64,000 nucleotides of DNA, from contig CAYZCW010000002.1 in the NCBI GenBank assembly GCA_964477035.1, positions 186,001 to 250,000 on the forward strand, given 5' to 3'. Made by a program: the position numbers and the translations under genes. The stretch comes from SLSG01 sp964477035. GTDB taxonomy: Bacteria > Bacteroidota > Bacteroidia > Bacteroidales > UBA7960. Below the pieces are notes generated by a model. That model was not told where the DNA came from and did no database searches. It saw nothing but the letters and a program-made list of their open reading frames with translations. Positions 33,177 through 45,141 of this stretch are shown one piece after another. Every line of letters begins with the position of its first letter. Positions within the stretch are counted from its first letter, which is position 1.

Positions 33177-34783
33177 CGTATGTTCAGGCGTTCAAAGGTG
33201 TCGTCCTGGATGATTTCAATGGCCCTGAGATAGGCCTCATCCAGCTGCAGGGTCACCTGCACATAGGCCCCAAAATCGAAAAGGCTCCTGGCAATCAATC
33301 CCTTGAGTTGTGTCCTAAGGTATTGTTCAGAGGGATCCCTGCCATTGCCGACTTTGGGCAGCCCACGGTCTTCAGAGTATTCATACAAGGCCTCCATCAG
33401 GCCGTCGGTCACGTCGAACCCCTCCAGAAAGGATGCCGGATCGGGGTAGGCAGCGGTGAGACTTTCCCTTTGATCGTTGGTGTATTCAATGCTGAAGGTA
33501 TTCAGGATGCCGCGGCGCGTCAGCCGGGTATAATAATCGGACATGCGCGTGGTATCCAGCGGCACGAAAAAGTCAGGCATGATGCCACCCCCTCCATAGA
33601 CCACCCGGTTGTTATTCAGGGTCAGGTACTGCAGGGAGTCGGGAAAGTGAATATTGTCAGGGCTGACCAGCTCTCCATTTCTCAACCGCTCCGAGAGGTC
33701 CTCATAATACTTGTCGGTCCCTTCTCCGTATGGCTTCTGTATGCTGCGTCCGGTAGGGGTATGATAGCGTGCGGTGGTTAGCCGGATGGCCGATCCGTCG
33801 TTGAGCTCGAATGGCCTTTGGACCAACCCCTTCCCAAAAGTCCGCCGACCAATCAGGAGGCCTCTGTCCCAGTCCTGCACCGCCCCGGCCACGATTTCAC
33901 TGGCTGAAGCACTGCCCTCATTGACCAGCACGACCAGCTTGCCCGATTTAAAGGCTCCCCGGGAGGTGCTGGTGAAACGCTGGGTGGGCGCGGCATGGCC
34001 TTCAGTGTAAACGATGAGCTGCTCGCTCTCCAGAAACTGATCCGCCAGGTCGATGGCCACATCCAGAAATCCGCCGGAGTTGTAGTTCAGGTCAAGGATC
34101 AGATGCTGCATGCCCTTTTCCTTCAACCCCGACAAAGCCTGGCGGAATTCACGCATGGTGGTGCGCGAAAAGCGGTTCAGTTTGATGTAGCCAATTCCGG
34201 GACCGGCCATGAAGGCGGCATCCAGGGAGTTGATCGGGATGCGGTCGCGGGTGATGGAAAAATCCAGAAGGCCTGCCGTACCGCGCCTTTTCACACCCAC
34301 CTCCACGAGGGTGCCGCGCTCTCCCCTAAGCCAGCCCTGAACCATTTGGTTCGTGACATGGCTGCCGGTGGCCGCCTGCCCGTCGATGACCACGATTTTA
34401 TCACCCGGGAGTATGCCGACCTTTTCGGAGGGCCCCCCGGGTACCGGACTGACCACCGTGATGGTATCGCTGATGATGTTGAACTGAATACCGATCCCCT
34501 CAAAACTTCCCAGCAGGGGCTCGTTGGCCTGACGCAATTCCTCCGCCGACAGGTATACGCTGTGCGGATCAAGCTCCCTAAGCATACCCCGGATGGCATG
34601 TTCCACCAGTTCCTCGCTGTCTGTTTCCTCGACATAGGCCAGGTTGATCACCTGGAGTGCACGCTGGAATTTTTCAAGCTGGGTGCGGTCCACCTGTGCG
34701 GTGGCCTGCCACGACAGCAGCAAGGTGAGCAGGATGCCGGGAATCAGGCCGGACCATATGCGGGTACCAAATCTTGCTTGCAT
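33170..34783 (-). CDS. S41-family C-terminal processing peptidase
   Basis: Exported serine protease of the CtpA/Prc type, 537 residues. I chose ATG 34783 because it gives a signal peptide (basic start, LIPGILLTLLLSW, cleavage near ATAQ) and because the promoter lies just downstream of the longer start. A PDZ domain (about 85-170, with VSPVPGGPSEKVGILPGDKI) precedes the S41 core with catalytic Ser in NEGSASASEIVAGA and Lys in RRTFGKGLVQ. Acts in the periplasm on unfolded or envelope proteins. Confidence 0.92.
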   Translation of the reverse strand: MQARFGTRIWSGLIPGILLTLLLSWQATAQVDRTQLEKFQRALQVINLAYVEETDSEELVEHAIRGMLRELDPHSVYLSAEELRQANEPLLGSFEGIGIQFNIISDTITVVSPVPGGPSEKVGILPGDKIVVIDGQAATGSHVTNQMVQGWLRGERGTLVEVGVKRRGTAGLLDFSITRDRIPINSLDAAFMAGPGIGYIKLNRFSRTTMREFRQALSGLKEKGMQHLILDLNYNSGGFLDVAIDLADQFLESEQLIVYTEGHAAPTQRFTSTSRGAFKSGKLVVLVNEGSASASEIVAGAVQDWDRGLLIGRRTFGKGLVQRPFELNDGSAIRLTTARYHTPTGRSIQKPYGEGTDKYYEDLSERLRNGELVSPDNIHFPDSLQYLTLNNNRVVYGGGGIMPDFFVPLDTTRMSDYYTRLTRRGILNTFSIEYTNDQRESLTAAYPDPASFLEGFDVTDGLMEALYEYSEDRGLPKVGNGRDPSEQYLRTQLKGLIARSLFDFGAYVQVTLQLDEAYLRAIEIIQDDTFERLNIRY

Positions 34784-34884
34784 GTGTTTTTTGGTTTTGG
34801 ATCCTGGTATTCGTCCCGGCAAGGTGCCTGCCAGGCCAGGGTGGTCAGGGTTTGTGGCGGGGCAAGCCGCCCGGACGAACAAAA

Positions 34885-34915
34885 CAAAAGTAGTTTTAAT
34901 TTATGAACCCGCCAA
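34885..34915 (-). promoter_or_regulatory. promoter of the S41 peptidase gene
   Basis: On the minus strand a TTG (34915-34913), 20 bases of spacer, then TACTTTTG (34892-34885): a full Bacteroidota promoter. The predicted transcript start near 34878 leaves a long leader of about 95 bases. Confidence 0.6.
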
Positions 34916-34952
34916 GCCGGTTGATTGTTCATGTGCTGCCGGCTTTGGCCCG

Positions 34953-34984
34953 TTTGAAAATATCGGAAACTATGCCTACTTTTG
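34953..34984 (+). promoter_or_regulatory. promoter of the rhomboid gene
   Basis: TTTG (34953-34956), 20-base spacer, TACTTTTG (34977-34984): near-ideal Bacteroidota promoter. Transcription should begin near 34991, about 37 bases before the ATG. It is back to back with the S41 promoter. Confidence 0.65.
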
Positions 34985-35027
34985 AATGGGTTCTGTTACC
35001 GGAGGAGCCATTTAACAGACAAAAAGG

Positions 35028-35861
35028 ATGATGCAAGAGGAAACACCGCATCCGGTGATCCCGGAAGAAGGGGAGCATGGGGAGCAGCCCGGCAGGCCGG
35101 AAGTGGAAAAGTCCCGTTTCATGGCGAGCCTGCTATTTCCCCTAGGATTCGTGATCATCCTGTGGACAGTCTGGCTTCTTGAGCTGGCCTTCGACCTGGA
35201 GCTTCACACCTGGGGGATTTTTCCCAAGGAGGCCCGCGGGCTCAGGGGAATATTTTTGTCCCCTTTCCTTCACGGGGATTTCAGGCACCTGATTAACAAC
35301 TCCATACCCCTTCTCGTGCTGGGAACGGCCTTGTTCTACTTCTACCGTCCCGTGGCCGCCAGGGTCACCGTACTTTCCGTGCTGATCACCGGAATTTGGG
35401 TATGGGTGGCCGCCCGGCCTGCCTACCATATCGGGGCCAGCGGCCTGATCTACAGCCTGGCTGCCTTTTTATTCACCAGCGGGATCATCCGAAAGCACCC
35501 CCGGTTGATGGCCCTTTCTCTTCTGGTTGTTTTTTTATACGGCGGGATGGTCTGGGGCGTTTTCCCCGTCGCGGAACGGATCTCCTGGGAGTCGCATTTG
35601 ATGGGGCTGTTCAGCGGGGTCTTGCTGGCCATATTTTTCAGGGGGCAAGGCCCCCAGCGCAGACGCTATTCCTGGGAGCTGGAAGAGGGCATGGACGAAG
35701 GGATTCCGGAACAGGACGGTTACGGAGCGGCAGGGGGATCTACAGCTGACCCCGATCCATTTCTCTCAAGATGTCCTTTTTTTTGGTGGATTCCCTTTTA
35801 TCGTAAAGTTTTTTTCCTTTTGCCAGGGCAATTTCCAGCTTGGCAAATCCTTTGTCGCTGA
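35028..35861 (+). CDS. rhomboid-family intramembrane serine protease
   Basis: Membrane protease of 277 residues with about six helices. Catalytic Ser in HIGASGLIYSL (about 137) and His in WESHLMGLFSG (about 195) form the rhomboid dyad; the H-x3-N-type loop is seen in HGDFRHLINNSIP. The polar N-terminus (about 1-28) is cytoplasmic. The last ~40 residues (WWIPFYRKVFFLLPG) are read from DNA that is antisense to the end of smpB, a 122-base convergent overlap, and look non-native. The true stop may have been lost by mutation or a frameshift near 35,740. Confidence 0.85.
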   Translation: MMQEETPHPVIPEEGEHGEQPGRPEVEKSRFMASLLFPLGFVIILWTVWLLELAFDLELHTWGIFPKEARGLRGIFLSPFLHGDFRHLINNSIPLLVLGTALFYFYRPVAARVTVLSVLITGIWVWVAARPAYHIGASGLIYSLAAFLFTSGIIRKHPRLMALSLLVVFLYGGMVWGVFPVAERISWESHLMGLFSGVLLAIFFRGQGPQRRRYSWELEEGMDEGIPEQDGYGAAGGSTADPDPFLSRCPFFWWIPFYRKVFFLLPGQFPAWQILCR

Positions 35862-36186
35862 TAAACAACCAGGTAGGGACAAGGGTCAATCCTTTTTCCT
35901 CCAGCCGGGAACGCAGCTTTTTCAATTCCCTGCCCGTCAACAGCAATTTACGGTCCCGGCGTGGCTCATGGTTGTTGTAGGTACCATAATCATACTCTGC
36001 GATGTGCATGTTACGCACAAAAAGTCCTTCCCCGGAAAATACGCAATAGGCTTCCCCGATGCTGGCCTTGCCGGCACGAATCGACTTGATCTCTGTTCCC
36101 GTAAGGACCAGTCCGGCTAGGAATTTTTCCAGCAGGAAATATTCGAAACCGGCTTTTTTATTGCGTATGTTGATCTTGCTGCCCAT
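35740..36186 (-). CDS. smpB: SsrA-binding protein SmpB
   Basis: tmRNA partner for rescue of stalled ribosomes, 148 residues, the normal length. I chose ATG 36186, giving MGSKINIRNKKAGFEY; upstream sequence is not conserved. Signatures: FLLEKFLAGLVLTGTEIKSIR, GKASIGEAYC, NHEPRRDRKLLL, and a basic C-terminal tail (KKLYDKRESTKKKD) that enters the mRNA channel. No ssrA gene is visible nearby. The end overlaps the rhomboid ORF. Confidence 0.96.
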   Translation of the reverse strand: MGSKINIRNKKAGFEYFLLEKFLAGLVLTGTEIKSIRAGKASIGEAYCVFSGEGLFVRNMHIAEYDYGTYNNHEPRRDRKLLLTGRELKKLRSRLEEKGLTLVPTWLFISDKGFAKLEIALAKGKKLYDKRESTKKKDILREMDRGQL

Positions 36187-36194
36187 GGTCTGGG

Positions 36195-36202
36195 CAAAAG
36201 TA
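36195..36202 (-). promoter_or_regulatory. candidate smpB -7 element
   Basis: The minus strand reads TACTTTTG, matching TAnnTTTG, only 9 bases before the smpB ATG, which would give an almost leaderless mRNA. No -33 match at standard spacing. Confidence 0.35.
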
Positions 36203-36407
36203 CAAAAAATAGCAAACCAGGGACCTGTCCGGAGCCCCGTCAACCCAATACAGGACCTGTTCGAACATTGACACCGCTCACTTGTTTAGGAGGGAAACAC
36301 AGCCAGGGATGACGGTTTGTGGAAAACCACCAGGCAAGCTACAACCAATGCCCCAGATTTTAAAATGAATGATTGATGCAGATCGCTTAAAACATGATGG
36401 ATTTTTC

Positions 36408-36437
36408 TTGGCAATCTGTTAAAAAAACATACTTTTG
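36408..36437 (+). promoter_or_regulatory. promoter of the DUF2795 gene
   Basis: TTG (36408-36410), 19-base spacer, TACTTTTG (36430-36437): a complete Bacteroidota promoter, with a leader of about 17 bases to the ATG. The rest of the 274-bp gap between smpB and this gene shows no other feature. Confidence 0.65.
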
Positions 36438-36460
36438 CAAAAAATTTAAAACCACTACCT

Positions 36461-36682
36461 ATGTATTGGACACTTGAACTTGCTTCCAAGCTTGAGGACG
36501 CACCCTGGCCTGCGACCAAGGAGGAGTTGATCGACTATGCGCTGAGGTCGGGGGCCCCAATGGAGGTGATAGAAAACCTTCAGGAAATTGAGGATGAGGG
36601 TGATGTGTATGAAAGCATTGAGGACATCTGGCCGGATTATCCCACGAAAGACGATTTTTTCTTTCACGAGGATGAATACTGA
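36461..36682 (+). CDS. DUF2795 domain protein
   Basis: Acidic 73-residue protein conserved in Bacteroidota with a single DUF2795 domain (PATKEELIDYALRSGAP near residue 17) and a very acidic C-terminus (FFFHEDEY). It is a monocistronic unit with its own promoter and terminator, which suggests strong independent expression. Function unknown. Confidence 0.85.
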   Translation: MYWTLELASKLEDAPWPATKEELIDYALRSGAPMEVIENLQEIEDEGDVYESIEDIWPDYPTKDDFFFHEDEY

Positions 36683-36711
36683 TGACCGGACTCCTTCTGG
36701 GTCACTATATG

Positions 36712-36735
36712 AAACCGGCAAAGGCCGGTTTTTTT
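36712..36735 (+). terminator. rho-independent terminator after the DUF2795 gene
   Basis: Perfect 8-bp stem AAACCGGC / GCCGGTTT with loop AAAG, running into seven T. It lies 30 bases after the stop and isolates the gene from secA. Confidence 0.85.
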
Positions 36736-36783
36736 GTTCCCTTCCTTTTGGTCTATTGGCTTTTTATTCTTTGGTATTTGGAT

Positions 36784-36791
36784 TAACTTTG
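36784..36791 (+). promoter_or_regulatory. candidate secA promoter, -7 element
   Basis: TAACTTTG matches TAnnTTTG, 52 bases before the secA ATG and downstream of the terminator. No -33 TTG at 19-21 bases. Confidence 0.5.
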
Positions 36792-36843
36792 TTCTCCTTT
36801 TCCGCCCCGGGCGGACATTACCAACCCACAACAGAAGCACCCT

Positions 36844-40122
<3,279 letters not shown>

Positions 40123-40124
40123 GT

Positions 40125-40547
40125 ATGATGCTGGTAACGGAAATACAATTGCGCGTACGGTATGCGGAAACCGATCAGATGGGCTTTGCCTATTACGGGA
40201 ACTATGCCAAGTATTATGAGGTGGGACGGGCCGATGCCATGAGGAGCCTGGGAATGACCTACCGGGAAATGGAAGAACGCGGTGTGGTCATGCCCATTGT
40301 CACCATGTACTCAAAATACATCCGGCCGGCCCGGTATGACGATTTACTGACCGTAAGAACCATTGTCCGGGAACTACCCGCCGCACGCATGCACTTCGAT
40401 TATGAAATCTACAATGAGGAAGGCATCCTGCTGAACAAGGGAGAGACGGTCCTGGCCTTCATAAACAAGGCAACGGGGAGGCCCTGCGCCGCTCCGGACT
40501 GGTTCCTGGACAAGCTCCGCCCGGTCCTCCTGACACAAAACCACTGA
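40125..40547 (+). CDS. acyl-CoA thioesterase, YbgC/4HBT family
   Basis: Hot-dog-fold thioesterase, 140 residues from ATG 40125. The YbgC signature RYAETDQMGFAYYGNY (about 11-26) carries the catalytic Asp and the Tyr/Asn cradle; AINKATGRP-like FINKATGRP follows near residue 120. Hydrolyses short acyl-CoA; substrate not predictable. It starts 2 bp after secA, so it is probably co-transcribed. Confidence 0.88.
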   Translation: MMLVTEIQLRVRYAETDQMGFAYYGNYAKYYEVGRADAMRSLGMTYREMEERGVVMPIVTMYSKYIRPARYDDLLTVRTIVRELPAARMHFDYEIYNEEGILLNKGETVLAFINKATGRPCAAPDWFLDKLRPVLLTQNH

Positions 40548-40609
40548 TTGCCCGCAGGCCTCACCCGGCCGCAAGGGCTGCATCAAAAACCCAAAAACAC
40601 ACCCAGGCC

Positions 40610-40999
40610 ATGCAGATTCTGCTGAAGGAAAACCAAAAGGTGGATGTTCTCTATAAAGACTTCACCATACAGACAGACCAACCGGTAAAAGCAGGGGGAG
40701 GGGGGGCCGCGCCGTCCCCGTTTGACTTGTTTTTGGCCTCTATCGGGGCCTGCGCAGGGTTCTACGTCAAATCTTTTTGCACACAAAGAAACCTTCCCCA
40801 GGAGGGCATTGAGATGACCCAGCACATGCACCTGGATCCGGAAACCCGGATGATCAGCCGGATCTCCATCCAGATCCGGGTTCCCCGGGATTTCCCGGAA
40901 AAGTACCTGCCTGCCCTGGTCAAGGCGGCCGAAGCCTGCAGCGTGAAGAAACACATTGCCTCGGCACCCGCATTCTCCATTGAAACCATACAAGACTGA
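40610..40999 (+). CDS. OsmC-family protein
   Basis: 129-residue OsmC/YhfA-fold protein. The two redox cysteines are present, in LASIGACAGFYV (about 47) and KAAEACSVKKH (about 107), as in peroxide-reducing OsmC/Ohr proteins. The DLFLASIGAC segment and short N-terminus resemble YhfA-like members more than Ohr. A thiol peroxidase role is plausible in an anaerobe. Confidence 0.85.
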   Translation: MQILLKENQKVDVLYKDFTIQTDQPVKAGGGGAAPSPFDLFLASIGACAGFYVKSFCTQRNLPQEGIEMTQHMHLDPETRMISRISIQIRVPRDFPEKYLPALVKAAEACSVKKHIASAPAFSIETIQD

Positions 41000-41007
41000 A
41001 CCCGGCC

Positions 41008-41373
41008 ATGGAGTCAAAGAAAACCCTTGTATTGGGCGCCAGCCCCAATCCCTCCAGGTATTCCAATAAAGCCATCAAAAGACTCCTGGCTTACGGCCAT
41101 GAGGTGGTGGCCATTGGCAGGCGGGAGGCGGATATTGAAGGGGTCATGGTGCAACAGGGGATGCCCCCGCTGAGAAACATCCATACCGTAACCCTTTACC
41201 TGGGACCGGCCAACCAGGAGGAATACCTGGATTACCTGATGGCACTCAAGCCGGAGAGGATCATTTTCAACCCGGGGACTTACAACCGGACACTGGAAGA
41301 TATGGCCCGGGAAAGGGGCATTGAAACAGTGGAAGACTGCACACTGGTCATGCTCGACACCGATGATTTTTAA
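41008..41373 (+). CDS. CoA-binding domain protein (YccU-like)
   Basis: 121-residue Rossmann-fold protein of the succinyl-CoA-synthetase-like CoA-binding family. Seen: VLGASPNPSRYSNKAIKRLL (about 7-26), FNPGTYN and a closing EDCTLVMLDT. Only the CoA-binding domain is present, so it is not a ligase. Role unknown. 8 bp after the OsmC gene. Confidence 0.85.
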   Translation: MESKKTLVLGASPNPSRYSNKAIKRLLAYGHEVVAIGRREADIEGVMVQQGMPPLRNIHTVTLYLGPANQEEYLDYLMALKPERIIFNPGTYNRTLEDMARERGIETVEDCTLVMLDTDDF

Positions 41374-41412
41374 TATTTTATATAATTTATTTGAATTGTT
41401 AATATAGTTATT

Positions 41413-42594
41413 ATGGAAGCCGACAACCTGGGATTTGATTCCAAACTCATTCACGGAGGGAGCCTGGACGACCAGTTCGGCAGTGCCACCGTACCCATTT
41501 ATCAGACCAGCACCTTTAAATTCCGCAGTGCCGACCACGGAGCCGCCTGCTTTGCCGGTGAGTCTGACGGGTATATATACACCCGCATCAACAACCCCAC
41601 CCTGGATGCCCTGGAAAGGCAACTGGCCCTGCTGGAGAACGGGTACAGGGGAATCGCCCTCAGCTCGGGCATGGCGGCGGTGAATACCATCTACAGCGCA
41701 CTGCTCGGCCAGGGGGACCATATCGTCAGTACAGCAGCTGTTTACGGCCCTTCAAGGGTCATCATGGAAAAGCATTACAGCAAATACGGGATTCAATCCA
41801 CCTATGTCGATACCTGTAATGTAGAAGCCGTGCGCCGTGCCATCCGCAAGGAGACCAGGATGCTGTTCATTGAAACACCCTCCAATCCGACAATAGACAT
41901 CACCGACCTGGAAAAGATGGCTGCCCTGGCCAGGGAACACGGCCTGCTGGCCGTGGCCGACAACACCTTTTGCAGTCCCTACCTGCAGCGTCCGCTGGAT
42001 TCAGGTTTTGACATTGTGTTTCACTCCATCACCAAGTTTCTCAATGGCCACGCTGATGTCGTGGGGGGAGCTGTCGTTGCCCGGGAAAAGGAGGTCTATG
42101 ACAGCCTCCGGGCCATGATGATCAACCTGGGCTGCAATATGGATCCGCACCAGGCCTACCTGGTGATCCGGGGGCTGAAAACCTTGTCCCTCCGGATGGA
42201 CCGGTCACAGGAAAACGCCCTGAAAATTGCGTCCTTCCTGGAAAACCACCCTTTGGTGGCCTGGGTGAGGTATCCAGGGCTGCCTTCCCATCCCCAGTAT
42301 GAACTGGCAGGAAAACAGATGAAGGGCCCCGGTGCCATGATCAGTTTCGAACTCCGTGGGGGCATTGAGGCCGGGAAAGTCCTGATGGACAGTGTGAAAC
42401 TTTGCATGCTGGCAGTCTCCCTGGGCGGTGTGGAAACCCTCATTCAGCATCCCGCATCGATGACCCATTCCAAACTGGGCCGGCCTGAAAGGGAAAAGGC
42501 CGGGATCACGGACGGACTCGTCCGCCTTTCCGTGGGGATAGAGAATGTGGAGGATCTGATCAATGATCTGGCACAGGCCCTGAGTAAAATATAG
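41413..42594 (+). CDS. trans-sulfuration PLP enzyme (methionine gamma-lyase / cystathionine synthase-lyase family)
   Basis: Cys/Met-metabolism PLP enzyme of 393 residues. PLP lysine in SITKFLNGHADVVGG (about 209); the phosphate-binding Tyr/Arg segment YTRINNPTLDALE (about 56); AVADNTFCSPYLQRP. The Cys in NTFCSP is at a position often used to favour methionine gamma-lyase, but cystathionine gamma-synthase or O-acetylhomoserine sulfhydrylase cannot be excluded. Methionine degradation would feed 2-oxobutyrate and H2S to fermentation. Confidence 0.85.
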   Translation: MEADNLGFDSKLIHGGSLDDQFGSATVPIYQTSTFKFRSADHGAACFAGESDGYIYTRINNPTLDALERQLALLENGYRGIALSSGMAAVNTIYSALLGQGDHIVSTAAVYGPSRVIMEKHYSKYGIQSTYVDTCNVEAVRRAIRKETRMLFIETPSNPTIDITDLEKMAALAREHGLLAVADNTFCSPYLQRPLDSGFDIVFHSITKFLNGHADVVGGAVVAREKEVYDSLRAMMINLGCNMDPHQAYLVIRGLKTLSLRMDRSQENALKIASFLENHPLVAWVRYPGLPSHPQYELAGKQMKGPGAMISFELRGGIEAGKVLMDSVKLCMLAVSLGGVETLIQHPASMTHSKLGRPEREKAGITDGLVRLSVGIENVEDLINDLAQALSKI

Positions 42595-42610
42595 GCTGAA
42601 CTGTATTGAC

Positions 42611-44968
42611 ATGGACCGCATAGGCAACCATTCCGCCGGGAGCCTTTCCCGCACGCCTGCGGGTCTGGTATTCTTTTTTCCGGCCCTGATGGCACTGGCC
42701 GTCCTGACTTTGCTGCCGGCCACCCTTTCTGCCCGGCAAGACAGGCAGCGTGTTGCCGTGGTATTGAGCGGGGGAGGAGCGAAGGGCGTGGCCCACGTCG
42801 GTGTTCTTAAAGCCCTGGAAGAAAAGGGCATTCCGATTGATTACATCGCAGGAACCAGCATGGGCGCCATCATCGGCGGGATGTACGCCAGCGGGTTTTC
42901 GCCCGACAGCATTGAAAAAATCGTGACCGGTCCGGATTTTCAGAACTGGGCTTTGGGTATTATCGAGGAAGAATACGCCTATTACTACAAAGAACCCGCC
43001 CCGAATGCGTCCTGGGTCAGCCTCAAATTCCGCGTGGACTCCGTTTGGCAGCCACGCCTGCCCACCAACCTGGTGTCCCCTGTCCAAATGGATTTTGCAG
43101 GGCTGCAGTATCTTACCTCTCCCAATGTGGCTTCGGGAGGGAACTTCGACAGCCTATTCGTGCCATTTAGATGTGTCGCATCGGATATTTATGAAAAGGA
43201 GGCCGTGGTGTTCCGCTCGGGGGAAATTTTCCCGGCCATTCGGGCGTCCATGACCTACCCGTTTATATTCAGACCCATACGGGTGGACGGCCGTTTGCTG
43301 TTTGATGGGGGCATATACAACAATTTTCCGGTGGATGTGGTCGAATCGGACTTCGGTCCCGACTTGATCATCGGCAGCGTGGTCTCCGCCAACTTTCCCC
43401 CACCCACGGAAGAAAATATCCGCTCCCACATCGAGAACATGCTGGTATACAAGACGGATTACAGCATCGATCCGGAGAAGGGCATCGTAATCCGTCCCAC
43501 CCTCCCAGAGACCGGGGTCACCGACTTTTCCCATTCCAGTGAATTTGTTGACAGCGGCTATGTGGCCGCCGGCAGGCAGATGGACTCCATCCTGCAACGG
43601 GTGCAAAGGCGCGTATCGCTGGAAGAAATCACGGAGAAAAGGCGGGAATTCGGGCAGCGAAAGCCCCCCATGGTCGTTGAAAGGATTTTCATCCGCGGGC
43701 TGAATGAAGCCCAGAGGGTCTATGTCAACCGCCGGCTGCTCACCCAGGGAAGGCCCACCGCCATAGAGGCCATCAAGCCGGCTTACTTCAAGATGCTGAC
43801 CGAGGGTCATATTGAATCCATTTCCCCTTCGGCCCTGTTCAATGACCAAAGCGGCTATTATGACCTGTACCTGGACATCCGCCTTCAAAAGGACCTGAAC
43901 CTGCAATTTGGAGGGAACCTGTCCAGTTCACCCGTGAACCAGACGTTTGTCGAGGCCCGGTACAATTATTTGGACTACCAGGCTTATACTGCTGCCGTGG
44001 GGGCTTATTTCGGCCGGTTTTACTCTGCCGTGCAGCTGCAGGGGCGCATTGATTTTGCCTTGCCCGTGGAGCTCTTCCTGGAAACCACCGGTTCCTTCAA
44101 CTACTTCGATTATTTCAAAAGCAGCACCACGTTCTTCCAGGACCGGGATCCTGCCTACATCCGCCTGAACCAGAACTACTGGGATTTCCATCTTGGGATT
44201 CCTGCCCGCTACTATGGCAAACTCATTGCAGGCTTTACTGCGGGAAGGGACCGGGACGATTACTACCATGCCAACCTTTTCAGCCGGACCGATGTACCCG
44301 ATCAGACGCGTTTTCATTTTATCACCACCTACGTGCAATACGAGTGCAACACCCTGAACAGAAAACAGTTTGCCAGCAGTGGGTCCTTCTTTAACCTCAC
44401 CGGCCGGTACGTGTCGGGCACGGAAAGGCACCGCCCGGGGACGACTTCACCAAATAGCAACAGTACCCGCCGGAGCCATGAATGGTTCCAGCTAAGGGCT
44501 ACCTACCAAAATTTTTTCTCTGCCCGCGGAGACATCCGCTTCGGCCTGTTCGCGGAAGGGAATCTGTCTACCCAGAAGCTGTTTACGAACTTTACCAGCA
44601 GCCTGTTGTCTGCCCCGGCATTCGACTGGGTGCCTGGGACAAGGACCCAGTTCCTTCCCAGGTACCGTGCCCATTCATTTGCCGTTGTAGGCCTGCCTGT
44701 TGTCTACGCCCTCAGCGATAACATAGAACTGGGCATTGGTCCCTACCTGTTCCAGCCATACAGGGAAGTCCTTCAGGGTGAAAACAACCAGGCGGTCTAT
44801 GGCAAAATTTTGGCCAACAGGTACCTGCTTCTTACTTCTTCCCTCGTGGCCAATACCCCCGTGGGGCCCCTCAGCGTGAATTTTCATTTCTTCGACCGCA
44901 ATGACAACCGGTTCGCGTTCACCATTGATTTCGGCTACCTGATATTCAACAGGGATGCCCTGCGCTGA
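42611..44968 (+). CDS. patatin-like phospholipase fused to outer-membrane beta-barrel
   Basis: 785-residue exported protein. A hydrophobic N-terminal signal (about 18-38) precedes a patatin lipase domain (about 48-330): oxyanion loop SGGGAKG, nucleophile in GTSMG (about 82-86) and the dyad Asp in FDGGIYN. A POTRA-like segment follows (VERIFIRGLNEAQ, about 355), then a C-terminal 16-strand Omp85-type barrel ending in a strand with terminal aromatic pattern. This layout is that of PlpD-like type Vd autotransporters: a lipase displayed or released through its own barrel. Substrate unknown. Confidence 0.88.
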   Translation: MDRIGNHSAGSLSRTPAGLVFFFPALMALAVLTLLPATLSARQDRQRVAVVLSGGGAKGVAHVGVLKALEEKGIPIDYIAGTSMGAIIGGMYASGFSPDSIEKIVTGPDFQNWALGIIEEEYAYYYKEPAPNASWVSLKFRVDSVWQPRLPTNLVSPVQMDFAGLQYLTSPNVASGGNFDSLFVPFRCVASDIYEKEAVVFRSGEIFPAIRASMTYPFIFRPIRVDGRLLFDGGIYNNFPVDVVESDFGPDLIIGSVVSANFPPPTEENIRSHIENMLVYKTDYSIDPEKGIVIRPTLPETGVTDFSHSSEFVDSGYVAAGRQMDSILQRVQRRVSLEEITEKRREFGQRKPPMVVERIFIRGLNEAQRVYVNRRLLTQGRPTAIEAIKPAYFKMLTEGHIESISPSALFNDQSGYYDLYLDIRLQKDLNLQFGGNLSSSPVNQTFVEARYNYLDYQAYTAAVGAYFGRFYSAVQLQGRIDFALPVELFLETTGSFNYFDYFKSSTTFFQDRDPAYIRLNQNYWDFHLGIPARYYGKLIAGFTAGRDRDDYYHANLFSRTDVPDQTRFHFITTYVQYECNTLNRKQFASSGSFFNLTGRYVSGTERHRPGTTSPNSNSTRRSHEWFQLRATYQNFFSARGDIRFGLFAEGNLSTQKLFTNFTSSLLSAPAFDWVPGTRTQFLPRYRAHSFAVVGLPVVYALSDNIELGIGPYLFQPYREVLQGENNQAVYGKILANRYLLLTSSLVANTPVGPLSVNFHFFDRNDNRFAFTIDFGYLIFNRDALR

Positions 44969-44997
44969 CGGCGCCCGGCATGCAAGCCCAAAAATCA

Positions 44998-45027
44998 TTG
45001 CCGCCACGAAAATTATTTTTACATTTG
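44998..45027 (+). promoter_or_regulatory. promoter of the DUF349 gene
   Basis: TTG (44998-45000), exactly 19 bases, then TACATTTG (45020-45027). The start near 45034 gives a leader of about 108 bases holding a repeated element and a terminator-like hairpin. Confidence 0.65.
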
Positions 45028-45087
45028 TTGCCATCTTATTTACCGCAACCTGCTAGGCAGGCAACGGTTGTCATGCGATGAAACGCA

Positions 45088-45140
45088 TAGTAACGCAGGC
45101 ATTCTTCGGACTTTAATTAGTAACGCACTAATTTTTTTTT
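45088..45140 (+). promoter_or_regulatory. structured leader: direct repeats and terminator-like hairpin before DUF349
   Basis: TAGTAACGCA occurs at 45088-45097 and again at 45118-45127, exactly 30 bases apart. The second copy is part of a hairpin with perfect 7-bp arms AATTAGT (45115-45121) and ACTAATT (45127-45133), loop AACGC, running into nine T. One base later the ATG begins. The form is that of an intrinsic terminator directly against the start codon, so attenuation or start-site masking is possible. No known riboswitch class was recognised. Confidence 0.45.
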
Positions 45141-45141
45141 A

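Noticed and set aside
36187..36460. tRNA or small RNA gene near smpB (GTTCGAAC at about 36,259)
   Set aside because: No acceptor stem or anticodon arm can be built around the T-loop-like octamer.
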